Shown here: positions 55,800 to 64,000 of the stretch, one piece after another
How positions within the stretch are numbered: position 1 is the stretch's first letter
Layout of the letters: the number at the start of each line of letters is the position of its first letter
Source of the DNA: Candidatus Anammoximicrobium sp.
GTDB lineage: Bacteria; Planctomycetota; Planctomycetia; Pirellulales; Pirellulaceae
Assembly: GCA_012515235.1 (NCBI GenBank)
Contig: JAAYYU010000144.1
Span: forward strand, 50,904-114,903
DNA length: 64,000 nucleotides
Direction of reading: 5' to 3'
The notes under the pieces: model-generated
Told to the model about the DNA's origin: nothing
Seen by the model: the letters and a program-made list of their open reading frames with translations, nothing else
Database searches by the model: none
Made by a program: the position numbers and the translations under genes

Positions 55800-57230
55800 C
55801 TATTTGGCAGCGGTCGAGCGCACCTCGGCCGCCATTTCCAGCAGGGCGTCGAGCAGCTTCTCCGAGGCTTTCGGCTCCAAGCGGTTGGTGGCCAACCAGG
55901 TTTCGTAACCGCCCAACTCGTGCTGCTTCGGCGTCGGCAGGTAGTCGAAATAGCCGTGGGCCAGGGAGACCAGGAAGGCCGGCTGTACAGGGCTCCGCTG
56001 GCGGAATTCGAGGCCGATCTCGCAGAAGATCTCGTTGGGCAAGCTGCCGATGCACACGTCGCCAATACGCAGCACTTGCAGCGGCGTCGGGACCGAGGCC
56101 GCACCGCGGGCCAGGTCCTCGAATCGCTGGGCGTAAACGCGGGGGACGTCCGGCTTGCCCGGCTTGGCCAACGTTTCCTTGGCCCACGCCAGCTGCTCGG
56201 CACTGGGCCGGCGCGTGGCGATCACCGGCTCGCGGTAGCTTGCGGCCAGCGTCAGCCGGTCCGAGTACTGGACCTTGGCCAGGGCCGCCCGGACCTTCGC
56301 GGCCAGGTCGTCGGCCACGAACCGCATCTGCTCGTACGGTTTCTTGGGCGGCCGGGGGTGGAGGAAATTGATGTTGTTCACGTCGCCGCTGGTGCCGTTG
56401 GCCATCATGGCCACCATGGGCAGATCCTGTTGGTCGCCCTGCAGCAGGCGTTCCAGACGCTGGCAGTACATGCCGTAGTAGTCGGCCGAAATGTCACCGT
56501 GTCCCACGCCGCCCACGTAGTGCAGCGAATAGCAGGAGTACACGGCGATCGGCCGGCCGTCAGGCTCGCGCACGGCGAGGATCGACACCGTGGGATCGGT
56601 CGGCCCGGCCGGCTTGACCAGGTCCGGGCTGCCCGCCGCGGGATTCATCTTCACTTGGTCGACGGTGCCGAAGGGACCGGGCGGAATGGTGCCGGGCTTG
56701 AGGAACCAGCGGCGGTTGAAGACGTGCTCCGGCGCCTGCGCGGTGGTGAATCCGACTTGCGCCGGACGCAGCCGATTCGCGGCGCATTGGACTCCGTCGG
56801 CGATCCGCCGGGCGACGAAGGCTTGATAGTCGTCCATCTTCTGCGGGAACTCGAAATGCTTTTCGCCCAGCGCGCTGGCGGCCGAATGGGTGTGGACCGC
56901 CAAGATCAACACGTTCGTCGCCGGGATGCCCGTCTCCTGCTCGATGAACTTGCGCGCCTCGTGGCTCACGTTGTAATGGAAGCCCAACAAGTCGACGACC
57001 ACCAGCGCGAGCTTCGTCTTTCCATCGTCGAGCACCAGGCACCTCGCGTGCAGCTCGTCGTGGACGTTCGTGGCGGGAAAGGGCAGAAAACCGCCGATGA
57101 TCGCCGAACCCAAGGCCGGCGTGATGTTGCTCGTGGCCGCACCGGCGCGAAACGTGGACGCGGGCGGGTCCGCAGCCAGGAGTATGGTGCTCAGGAAGCA
57201 GGCAACGATGCCGAGCAAATAGCGTCTCAT
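55800..57230 (-). CDS. Exported ceramidase-like hydrolase (paralogue A)
   Basis: This 476-residue protein starts at the ATG at 57230 with GGGAGCCCACCTTC upstream. Signal peptide RRYLLGIVACFLSTILLAAD. The domain order equals paralogue B: FRAGAATSNITPALGSAIIG, LAVHTHSAASALG, GTSGDVNNINF, and a C-terminal ELGGYETWLA. Roughly two thirds of the positions agree with paralogue B by eye, which points to a local duplication. It is the first gene of the pair on the minus strand and so carries the promoter. It probably acts in the periplasm on an amide bond in a lipid or similar compound. Confidence 0.85.
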   Translation of the reverse strand: MRRYLLGIVACFLSTILLAADPPASTFRAGAATSNITPALGSAIIGGFLPFPATNVHDELHARCLVLDDGKTKLALVVVDLLGFHYNVSHEARKFIEQETGIPATNVLILAVHTHSAASALGEKHFEFPQKMDDYQAFVARRIADGVQCAANRLRPAQVGFTTAQAPEHVFNRRWFLKPGTIPPGPFGTVDQVKMNPAAGSPDLVKPAGPTDPTVSILAVREPDGRPIAVYSCYSLHYVGGVGHGDISADYYGMYCQRLERLLQGDQQDLPMVAMMANGTSGDVNNINFLHPRPPKKPYEQMRFVADDLAAKVRAALAKVQYSDRLTLAASYREPVIATRRPSAEQLAWAKETLAKPGKPDVPRVYAQRFEDLARGAASVPTPLQVLRIGDVCIGSLPNEIFCEIGLEFRQRSPVQPAFLVSLAHGYFDYLPTPKQHELGGYETWLATNRLEPKASEKLLDALLEMAAEVRSTAAK

Positions 57231-57421
57231 GAAGGTGGGCTCCCAATACAGGTCAACGGAAGGAAGTCGCTGGCAGGTCCTCCAAGGTACCGCATCGCCT
57301 GACACAATGCCATCCCGGTTCGCGACATCTTGTCCCGATGCGTGCGCCGCCAAGGTGATGGAGTAGCACAGGACATTTCCGGATGGTATTCTTGTCAAAA
57401 AATCAGGGGAGAGGATTTGTC

Positions 57422-57607
57422 ATGCACCGACAGGCGACGCTGTTGCTCGGCCTCCTGCTGGCCGGGTTTCCGTTTCTCAATTCGCGCACTGCCGCGACTG
57501 CGCAGGATTCAAAGCTCGAGCGGCTGAAGTACAACCATCCCGGCTTGGTCGTCGATTTGGGGGCGAAACGAAACGAAAAGGACAGGCATTACTTGGCGCG
57601 ACCATGA
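57422..57607 (+). pseudogene. N-terminal stub of a VCBS/FG-GAP-type secreted protein
   Basis: From an ATG at 57422 (GGGAGAGGATTTGTC upstream) a signal peptide (ATLLLGLLLAGFPFLN) and the segment LERLKYNHPGLVVDLG are encoded. I recall this last pattern as the start of long planctomycete repeat-containing proteins in which VVDLG is followed by GVGLWAWPLP and the DYDGDGDLDL motif. Here the frame turns into GAKRNEKDRHYLARP and stops after 61 codons. The promoter-proximal part is intact, so the gene looks truncated by deletion. A genuine short protein is the alternative. Confidence 0.5.
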
Positions 57608-57932
57608 ATCCACTGCACCCTCGAGGCGTTGGCTGACACATCGTTTGATTCCTCGCTTGCCGCGCCTTCGTCTACGAAAATGGCGGCCATCACGTTGTCG
57701 CAGGTCTCGGACTTTTCTATAGTGTTAAACAGATTACTCGTAGTCGCTTAGCAGCGTTGGAGCAGCGGGTGTTGCATGGGCAGGAACGCGTTTGCTTCCG
57801 GTTGGGAGAATTTCTGGCTGGCGACGGCCGGTTGATTCCAAACTGCGGTTGCTGTTTCTGGAACGCTGCCTGGCGAACCGTGCGACTTTTACCCAGAGCA
57901 GAGGTTTCGTGGCACCACACGGCCGATCCGCA
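57608..57932. other. Intergenic region after the stub
   Basis: No gene is supported. The frame of the next gene runs back to 57792 without a ribosome binding site. The region may hold the decayed remainder of the stub gene or the operon promoter. Confidence 0.4.
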
Positions 57933-59522
57933 ATGCGTCGGGCCAGCGAGATCAGCGCAGCGATTATTCTGGCAATCGCGTTGGGGCTGTCCGGTTGCTC
58001 GCGATCCGCGCACGAGACGTCTGGTTCGACGGCAGACCGCTCCGAGGGGCCCAAGCTGGGCACCGGAGGAGCCGGGCTACTGTTTCGAGATGCAGGAGCT
58101 GCTCCGGGGTACACCTTGATTGCTCCGACGACCTCGGCCAACGTGTATCTGATCGATCTGCAAGGACGAGTCGTACGGTTGTGGAAGACCGGGTTCGAGA
58201 ACACTTCTTGCACTGCGACGTACTTGCTCGAAAACGGCCACCTGTTGCGGCTTGGCCTGGTGGAAGAATCGCAGCGGCACTTTGGGTCCCGCGTCGGCGC
58301 CGGTGGCCGGGTCCAGGAGTTCAGTTGGGAGGGCGAACTCGTTTGGGACTTCACCCTGTGCAACGACAAACAACTTTCCCACCACGACTTGGAACGGTTG
58401 CCCAACGGCAACGTGCTGCTGGTGGTGTGGGACAGAAAGACCGCGCCACAAGCGATCGCCGCAGGGCGCGCCCCGGAAGCGTTGGGCAACCGCGATCTGC
58501 TGTCTGACAGCGTCGTCGAAGTCAAGCCGACGGGAAAGACGACCGGCGAAATCGTTTGGGAGTGGCACATCTGGGACCATCTGATCCAGGACCACGATTC
58601 CTCCCAGGCGAACTTTGGCGACGTAGAAGCTCATCCCGAGTTGATCGATATGAACTACCGCAGCGTCAGTCTGCTGGCCCCCATGCTCGCGTCCCGTGCC
58701 GGCGTGGACAAACTCAAGTCCGTGGGGTACCTGGGTTCTTCAGCCGCGGCCGACCAAGCCCAGTTTGCCGCTTGCGATTGGCACGTCAACAGCGTGGCTT
58801 ACCAGGCCGAGTTCGATCAGATCCTGCTGAGCGCCAAGGGCTGCAGCGAGATCTGGGTCATCGATCACGGGACCACGTCGGCGGAGGCCAGGAGTCACGC
58901 GGGCGGCCGCAGAGGCAAAGGAGGCGACCTGCTGTACCGCTGGGGCAATCCTCGCGCGTACCGCGCCGGCATGGCCGCAGACCAGCAGTTGTTCGGCCAG
59001 CACGACGCGCAATGGGTGAGCCGCGGCCCGACCGGCGAAGTGAGCGTTCTGGTGTTCAACAACGGCGACGGCCGGCCCGCCGGAGATTACTCGTCGGTCG
59101 ACGAACTCGTTCTGCCGGTCGACGCCCAGGGCGAATACTCGCGCCAAGCGGGCACCGCGTACGGTCCGCCAGCGCCGGTGTGGAGCTACACCTCGCCCAG
59201 CAAGACGGACTTCTTTTCGTTGCTCATCTCCGGCGCACAGCGGCTTCCCAAAGGCAACACGCTCGTTTGTGCGGGAATGGTCAGTACGGTTTTTGAGGTG
59301 ACGCCGCAGAAGGAACTCGTCTGGGAATACGCGAACCCCGATCCCGGTGCTCTTGGTCATCTCGGACCGACGCCGATCGGCGCATCGCTTTTTGCGGCCC
59401 GTCGCTACGCCCCGGACTATCCCGGTCTGGCCGGCAAGGACCTGACGCCGGGGAAGACCATCGAGGAGTTGCTGGCGGGCGCGACTTTGGGGAAGGGGCC
59501 CCCGCATGCACGCAAGCGGTAA
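57933..59522 (+). CDS. Arylsulfotransferase-like lipoprotein
   Basis: This 529-residue protein starts at the ATG at 57933, chosen because it gives an exact lipobox (ILAIALGLSGC) after a basic start; the upstream ribosome binding site is weak. The mature part is a six-bladed propeller of the ASST family: GYTLIAPTTSANVYLIDLQG, SHHDLERLPNGNVLLVVWDR, WEWHIWDHLIQDHDSS and GQHDAQWVSRGPTG. Family members move a sulfate between phenols; conserved His residues carry it. Anchored in the outer or inner membrane by lipid. Its stop lies within the next gene (17-base overlap), so the genes are coupled. Confidence 0.82.
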   Translation: MRRASEISAAIILAIALGLSGCSRSAHETSGSTADRSEGPKLGTGGAGLLFRDAGAAPGYTLIAPTTSANVYLIDLQGRVVRLWKTGFENTSCTATYLLENGHLLRLGLVEESQRHFGSRVGAGGRVQEFSWEGELVWDFTLCNDKQLSHHDLERLPNGNVLLVVWDRKTAPQAIAAGRAPEALGNRDLLSDSVVEVKPTGKTTGEIVWEWHIWDHLIQDHDSSQANFGDVEAHPELIDMNYRSVSLLAPMLASRAGVDKLKSVGYLGSSAAADQAQFAACDWHVNSVAYQAEFDQILLSAKGCSEIWVIDHGTTSAEARSHAGGRRGKGGDLLYRWGNPRAYRAGMAADQQLFGQHDAQWVSRGPTGEVSVLVFNNGDGRPAGDYSSVDELVLPVDAQGEYSRQAGTAYGPPAPVWSYTSPSKTDFFSLLISGAQRLPKGNTLVCAGMVSTVFEVTPQKELVWEYANPDPGALGHLGPTPIGASLFAARRYAPDYPGLAGKDLTPGKTIEELLAGATLGKGPPHARKR

Positions 59523-61644
59523 GCGGTTGCTCCTGGCGGCTTTGCTGGTGCTGCTGGCTCCCCGTCCGGCCTGCGCCTACATCGGACCCGGCGCGGGCTT
59601 TGCGCTGGCCGGGGCTTTCTTTGCGGTGTTCGTCGCGCTGTGTTCCGGAGCGCTGTTGCTGTGCAGCTGGCCCGTGCGTGTCCTGTGGCGCTTGCTGTCC
59701 GGGCGACGGGCCGCGCGGCGGGGCGGGGTCCGGCGAGTGGTGATCCTGGGCCTGGACGGCCTGGACTACGGCCTGACGCAGAAGCTGATTTCCGAGGGCC
59801 GGTTGCCCCACCTGAAGGCGCTGGCGCGGGAGGGTTGCTTCAAGCCGCTGGCCAGCACGGTCCCGCCGATCTCTCCGGTCGCCTGGTCGTCGTTCCAGAC
59901 AGGGGTCAATCCGGGCAAGCACAACATTTTCGACTTCCTCGCGCCGGACGCGCGGAGTTACCGGCCGGTGTTGAGTTCTGTGGAGATCAAGCCTCCGCGG
60001 CGGTCGATCCGCGTCGGCCCATGGCGCTGGCCGCTGGGCAAGGCCCGCGTGCGCCTGCTTCGCAAGAGCAAGCCGTTCTGGAGCGTGCTGGGCGACCACG
60101 GCGTGTTCAGTTGCATTCTGCGGGTTCCGATTACCTTTCCGCCGGAACGCCTCCGCGGCGTGCAACTCTCGGCCATGTGCGTCCCCGATCTCCGCGGCAC
60201 CCAGGGCACGTTTTCCTACTACACCACCCGGCGGCAAGCCGGAACAGAACGGATCGGCGGCGAAGTCCGGAGCGTGGTCCGCCGCGGCAACCTCATCCAG
60301 GCGGAACTCGTCGGACCGGAAAACCCGCTGCGCGCCGACGGCCGCACGCTCCGTATCCCGTTCGCGGTGACGATCCGGAACCAGGAGCAGGCGGTGCTCG
60401 CGATCGGCGGCGTCCGGCACGAGCTGTGCAAGGGCCGCTACAGCGACTGGATTCGGGTCGGCTTCCGCGCGGCCCCGGGCGTCAAGATCCGCGGCCTGTG
60501 CAAGTTCCTGCTGCGAAGCGTGGACCCCGAATTCGAACTGTATGCGACGCCGGTGAATATCGACCCGGAAGCGCCGGCGCTGCCCATCAGCTATCCCGCC
60601 GCGTATTCGGCGTACCTGGCCAAGCGGCAGGGCCCCTTTGCCACCTTAGGCTTGGCCGAAGACGCCTGGGCACTGTCCGAGCACGTTTTGGGCGACGAGG
60701 AGTTCATCCAGCAGTGCCTGGCGGCGGACCGCGAACGCGAAGCCATGTTCTTCGACGCCCTGGACAAGGTCGACCGCGGGCTGGTCGTGTGCGTGTTCGA
60801 CGGCGCCGACCGCCTCCAGCACACCTTCTGGCGGGACATCGACGAACCGCATCCCGCGCACCTGAAAGATGCTCGACGGAACGGGCGCACCGTGATCGAA
60901 GACCACTACCGGCGGCTGGACGATCTGGTGGGCCGGACCGCGGCCCGCTGCCGGACCACGGAGACGCGGCTGCTGGTCGTCTCCGACCACGGGTTCAGCA
61001 CCTTTCGCCGAGGGGTCGATTTGAATCGGTGGCTGGAACAGAACGGCTACCTGAAATTGCACGAAGGCCGCCGCGGCGAAGCGTATCTGGCCGGAGTGGA
61101 TTGGTCCCGCACCCAGGCGTTTGCCGTCGGCCTGGCCGGGATCTACCTCAACGTCCGGGGCAAGTACGCGCAAGGGATCGTGGAGCCTGACGGGGAAGCA
61201 GGCCGGATCGCGGAGGAGATTGCCCGCCGGCTTGCTGAGCTGGTCGATCCGCTGACGGGCCAAGACGCCGTCAAACGGGTTTACCGGGCGTCACAAGTTT
61301 ACCTGGGGCCGTACAAGGACCGCGCGCCCGAACTGATCGTCGGCTACCAGCGCGGCTATCGCGCCAGCTGGGAAACGGCCCTCGGCCGGACTACGAACGA
61401 AGTGTTCCACGATAATCGGAAGCCGTGGAGCGGCGACCACTGCATCGATCGCTCACTCGTGCCGGGCGTGCTGTTGTGTGACCGGCCTGTCGAGGCCGAC
61501 GCGCCGCGGTTGATCGACATCGGCCCCACGGTACTGCAACTGTTCGGCGTACCGGTTCCCCACTACATGGACGGCCGGCCGCTGGCGATCGCCGCGGACG
61601 CGTCCTCGTCGCCACAGCCCGCCGACGGATCCCAGGAGGTCTGA
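59506..61644 (+). CDS. Membrane-anchored alkaline-phosphatase-superfamily phosphoesterase
   Basis: This 712-residue protein has a signal segment ending at CAYIGPGAGFALAG and a second hydrophobic helix (FFAVFVALCSGALLLCSW), so it is anchored with its catalytic part outside or inside depending on the helix. The type I phosphodiesterase fold follows: VVILGLDGLDYGLTQ (first metal Asp), PPISPVAWSSFQTGVNPG (nucleophile region with Ser or Thr), CVFDGADRLQHTFW (Asp and His), LVVSDHGFST and SGDHCID (metal His). It probably cleaves phosphodiester or phosphomonoester bonds in a surface polymer or lipid. It overlaps the preceding gene by 17 bases and abuts the next (TGATG). Confidence 0.88.
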   Translation: MHASGKRLLLAALLVLLAPRPACAYIGPGAGFALAGAFFAVFVALCSGALLLCSWPVRVLWRLLSGRRAARRGGVRRVVILGLDGLDYGLTQKLISEGRLPHLKALAREGCFKPLASTVPPISPVAWSSFQTGVNPGKHNIFDFLAPDARSYRPVLSSVEIKPPRRSIRVGPWRWPLGKARVRLLRKSKPFWSVLGDHGVFSCILRVPITFPPERLRGVQLSAMCVPDLRGTQGTFSYYTTRRQAGTERIGGEVRSVVRRGNLIQAELVGPENPLRADGRTLRIPFAVTIRNQEQAVLAIGGVRHELCKGRYSDWIRVGFRAAPGVKIRGLCKFLLRSVDPEFELYATPVNIDPEAPALPISYPAAYSAYLAKRQGPFATLGLAEDAWALSEHVLGDEEFIQQCLAADREREAMFFDALDKVDRGLVVCVFDGADRLQHTFWRDIDEPHPAHLKDARRNGRTVIEDHYRRLDDLVGRTAARCRTTETRLLVVSDHGFSTFRRGVDLNRWLEQNGYLKLHEGRRGEAYLAGVDWSRTQAFAVGLAGIYLNVRGKYAQGIVEPDGEAGRIAEEIARRLAELVDPLTGQDAVKRVYRASQVYLGPYKDRAPELIVGYQRGYRASWETALGRTTNEVFHDNRKPWSGDHCIDRSLVPGVLLCDRPVEADAPRLIDIGPTVLQLFGVPVPHYMDGRPLAIAADASSSPQPADGSQEV

Positions 61645-63683
61645 TGGCCGGAATGCCGCCGCGAAAACTCAACCGCCGAGCCTTGCTGAAGCGTTCCGCC
61701 GCGGCCGCCGCGGCGTCGGGAGCGGGAATGGGCTTGTCCCAACTGGCCTGCCGACACCGCGTCGCGAGGGGCGGCGGAAGACGCGTGATCGTGATCGGCA
61801 TCGACGGCCTGGACCCCCGGCTGTCGGAAAGCATGATGCTGGCCGGCCAGCTCCCGCATTTGGCTCGGCTACGCGCGGGCGGCGGGTACCGCCGGCTGGG
61901 TACAAGCATCCCTCCGCAAAGCCCTGTGGCCTGGGCCAGCTTTATCAACGGCGCGGGACCCGGCTCCCACGGGATCTTCGACTTCGTTCACCGCCATCCC
62001 CAGCAGCCGTGCGTTCCGTTCTACTCCGGCGCGGAGACTGTGGCCGGCGAAGGCTCTTGGGAGGTTGGGGAGCACCGCATCCAGCTCGATTTTTTTCCTT
62101 TCAATCACCGTTCGGCGGCCACCCTGTTGCGGCGTCAGGGCGTGCCGTTTTGGGACCATTTGGATGCCGCCGGAATTCCGTCGACGTTCTACGCTCTGCC
62201 GTCCAACTATCCGCCCAGCCCGTCGGCTTACGGCAACCATCAATGCCTTTCCGGGCTGGGCACGCCCGACCTGTTGGGGACCTACGGCACGTACCAGCAC
62301 TACGCCGACGACGGACCTCCGCAACCCGTGGATGAAGGAGGCGGGAAGCGGTCCCGGTTGACCTTCCAGAACGAGACGGCCAAGGCTCAGATCGTCGGCC
62401 CCGAACACGCCTTCCTGAAACAACCTCGTCCGGTCTCGGTCGAGTTCCTCGTCCACCGCGACCGGCAAGCCGGCGCGGCGGTGATCGAGGTTCAGGGCCG
62501 CAGGATTCTGCTGAAGCCAGGCCAGTGGAGCCCGTGGATCCAGCTGGATTTCGAACTGACCATGCCTGCCTTCGTGCCGGACCGGCACGTCAGCGGGATC
62601 TGCCGGTTTTATCTCCAGAAGGTGACGCCCGACTTCCGGCTCTACGTCACGCCGCTGAACGTCGACCCCTCCGACCCGGCCCTGCGCATTTCCGAACCGG
62701 CTTCCTTTGTGGAAGACCTGTCCGAGCGCCTCGGACTGTTCTACACCACCGGCTTCCAGGAAGACCACAAGGCCCGTTCCAGCGGGGTGTTCAGTGACGA
62801 GGAATTCCTCCGCCAGGCGGAGATCGTCCTCCAGGAGCGGCTGGCGCTGTTGGAGTGCGCGCTGGAGAACTACGACGATGGCCTGCTGTTCTTCTACTTC
62901 TCCAGCACGGATCTCCAATCGCACATGTTCTGGTGGGACTCCGACGCCAGGCACCCGGTGCGAGTCCCCGCCGAGGCGAAAAAGTGTTTCGGACACATCC
63001 GGCGGCTCTACCAGAGGCTGGACGCCGTGGTCGGCCGGATCCTGGACCGCTACGGCGACCGGGCGACCGTTTTCGTCATGAGCGATCACGGCTTTGCCAA
63101 CTTCCGCAGACAGTTCAACCTGAATTCCTGGCTGCGCGCGGGCGGGTATCTCGGCCCGCCGGATTGCACGTCCATCCTGACCGACGTTGACTGGCGGAGG
63201 ACCGCGGCGTACGGTTTGGGAGTCAACGGGCTGTACTTGAACCTGAAGGGGCGCGAGCGCGACGGCGTGGTCGAGCCCGGCGAGCAACAGGAAACGCTCC
63301 TGGCGGAATTGGCGAGCAAGCTCGAAGCCGTGCGCGACGTCGACGGTCAGCCCGTAATCCGCCGCGTTCACCGCGCGGACCAGGTGTACCGGGGCGCCGC
63401 AACGGCGCTGGCGCCCGATCTGATCGTGGGGTACCGCCGCGGCTACCGCGCATCCTGGGCTACCTGCCTGGGCGACCTGACCGACCAGGTTCTGCTGGAC
63501 AACGACTCCGCGTGGAGTGCGGACCACTGCGCCGACGCGGCGGAAGTGCCCGGAGTGCTCTTCAGCAACCGTCCGATCTCGGCCACCGCCCCTGCCCTGG
63601 TCGATTTGGCCCCGACAATCCTGGGCCAGTACGGGCTTGCCGCCCCGCCAGTCATGGAAGGAAGAAACCTGTTTGCGGGCTAG
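61644..63683 (+). CDS. Tat-exported alkaline-phosphatase-superfamily phosphoesterase
   Basis: This is a 679-residue protein; its ATG shares the A of the previous stop (TGATG) and has AGGAGGTCTG before it. A twin-arginine signal (LNRRALLKRSAAAAAASGAG) precedes the same fold as its neighbour: VIVIGIDGLDPRLSES, PPQSPVAWASFINGAGPG, YFSSTDLQSHMFWW, FVMSDHGFANF and WSADHCADAAEVPG. The two proteins are paralogues, but one is anchored and one exported by Tat, so they may act on different sides or stages of one substrate. It is cotranscribed with the flanking genes. Confidence 0.88.
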   Translation: MAGMPPRKLNRRALLKRSAAAAAASGAGMGLSQLACRHRVARGGGRRVIVIGIDGLDPRLSESMMLAGQLPHLARLRAGGGYRRLGTSIPPQSPVAWASFINGAGPGSHGIFDFVHRHPQQPCVPFYSGAETVAGEGSWEVGEHRIQLDFFPFNHRSAATLLRRQGVPFWDHLDAAGIPSTFYALPSNYPPSPSAYGNHQCLSGLGTPDLLGTYGTYQHYADDGPPQPVDEGGGKRSRLTFQNETAKAQIVGPEHAFLKQPRPVSVEFLVHRDRQAGAAVIEVQGRRILLKPGQWSPWIQLDFELTMPAFVPDRHVSGICRFYLQKVTPDFRLYVTPLNVDPSDPALRISEPASFVEDLSERLGLFYTTGFQEDHKARSSGVFSDEEFLRQAEIVLQERLALLECALENYDDGLLFFYFSSTDLQSHMFWWDSDARHPVRVPAEAKKCFGHIRRLYQRLDAVVGRILDRYGDRATVFVMSDHGFANFRRQFNLNSWLRAGGYLGPPDCTSILTDVDWRRTAAYGLGVNGLYLNLKGRERDGVVEPGEQQETLLAELASKLEAVRDVDGQPVIRRVHRADQVYRGAATALAPDLIVGYRRGYRASWATCLGDLTDQVLLDNDSAWSADHCADAAEVPGVLFSNRPISATAPALVDLAPTILGQYGLAAPPVMEGRNLFAG

Positions 63684-63714
63684 CGCCGCGTCCACGTGGG
63701 AGAGAATCAGACCA

Positions 63715-63900
63715 ATGACAAAGATCAAGATCGATCCTGACCTGCTGGAGCGTGCGACGCGAGCCGCCCACATCGCCGGCTACAGCAGCGTCGAGGAGTT
63801 TGTGGCTCACCTGATCGAACACGAGTTGCAGAAACACGAAGCCGAGGAAGCGGAAACGCAGGTCTCCGACCAGCTTCGCGGCCTGGGATACCTGGAATGA
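63715..63900 (+). CDS. Small ribbon-helix-helix-like protein
   Basis: This 61-residue acidic protein uses the ATG at 63715 (GAGAGAATCAGACCA upstream). It starts with MTKIKIDPDLLERATRAAHI, a short strand then helix, then SSVEEFVAHLIEHELQK, the arrangement of ribbon-helix-helix DNA-binding or antitoxin-type proteins, followed by a charged tail (EAEEAETQVSDQLRGLGYLE). It may be a regulator of the operon, but proof is lacking. Its stop overlaps the next start (ATGA). Confidence 0.7.
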   Translation: MTKIKIDPDLLERATRAAHIAGYSSVEEFVAHLIEHELQKHEAEEAETQVSDQLRGLGYLE

Positions 63901-64000
63901 CAGACGTGGCAGCGCACCTCGCAGTCTGGCTGAACGCCGTGGCCAACGCGGTGGGCAGGTTCCTGTTGGCGCCCGTCGCGATCCTGCCCGGCTGGCTGTC
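63897..64000 (+). CDS. Membrane protein, 3' end beyond window
   Basis: The ATG at 63897 overlaps the preceding stop by 4 bases. The 34 visible residues (MTDVAAHLAVWLNAVANAVG then FLLAPVAILPGWLS) form an amphipathic then hydrophobic start of an integral membrane protein. It belongs to the phosphoesterase operon by spacing. The rest is outside the window, so its identity is open. Confidence 0.6.
   Translation, partial: MTDVAAHLAVWLNAVANAVGRFLLAPVAILPGWL

Overview
The window looks like a chromosomal segment of a high-GC planctomycete, most likely of the Pirellulales/Thermoguttaceae type. The evidence is the protein families present: a BBP7 outer-membrane barrel, a DUF1559 pseudopilin-like protein, an exported repeat protein with an LEDRRLLA-type N-terminus and a dockerin pair, DUF11 repeats, a hydrazine-synthase-alpha-like haem protein, several ceramidase-like and LamG secreted proteins, and two-gene alkaline-phosphatase-family clusters. 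No rRNA, tRNA, CRISPR array, phage or intact transposase gene was seen.

Layout. 1-13.5 kb: a partial Gly-rich protein, a family-2 glycosyltransferase, a 41-residue membrane protein, a di-haem cytochrome-c-peroxidase-type protein with an Ala/Lys/Pro repeat tail, a BBP7 porin-like barrel, a 1295-residue fusion of a hydrazine-synthase-alpha-like di-haem propeller with an FGE/SUMF1 domain, a secreted DUF6528 propeller and a DUF11 repeat protein. 14-21.7 kb: a Calx-beta/dockerin protein, a giant secreted LamG/TIM-barrel glycosidase-like protein and a Tat-exported aldo/keto reductase. 21.9-27.5 kb (minus): metH, a Tat-exported Gfo/Idh/MocA oxidoreductase and a small secreted protein.

28.2-31.6 kb holds a small regulatory module: a sigma-54 activator (minus) diverges from a DUF1559 gene plus lipoprotein. 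The gap between them has a near-consensus -24/-12 promoter and a perfect 8+8 inverted repeat placed like an enhancer. 31.6-33 kb is a gene graveyard: a WD40/amidase-tail chimera with an in-frame TGA, a C-terminal remnant of another gene, and a long REP-like palindrome. A large secreted propeller-like protein and a MITE-like element follow. 36.5-42.1 kb: a YtrA-type GntR regulator with a consensus promoter overlapped by a palindrome, then an ABC ATPase, its permease and a membrane-anchored protein.

42-50.6 kb: a DUF202 protein, a small secreted protein, pta-ackA (minus, acetate production or use), a tight plus-strand trio of sugar-nucleotidyltransferase-like protein, acyl carrier protein and DRE-TIM condensing enzyme, then a cupin and a ferritin with a Fur-box-like site. 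50.9-57.2 kb (minus): three ceramidase-like exported hydrolases, with a triplicated 72-bp hairpin repeat between two of them. 57.4-64 kb (plus): a truncated stub gene, then a likely operon of an arylsulfotransferase-like lipoprotein, two alkaline-phosphatase-superfamily phosphoesterases, a ribbon-helix-helix-like small protein and a membrane protein cut by the window end.

The overall theme is breakdown of extracellular polymers and modification of the cell surface, with local regulators. Many features are bounded by hairpin terminators sharing one core sequence.
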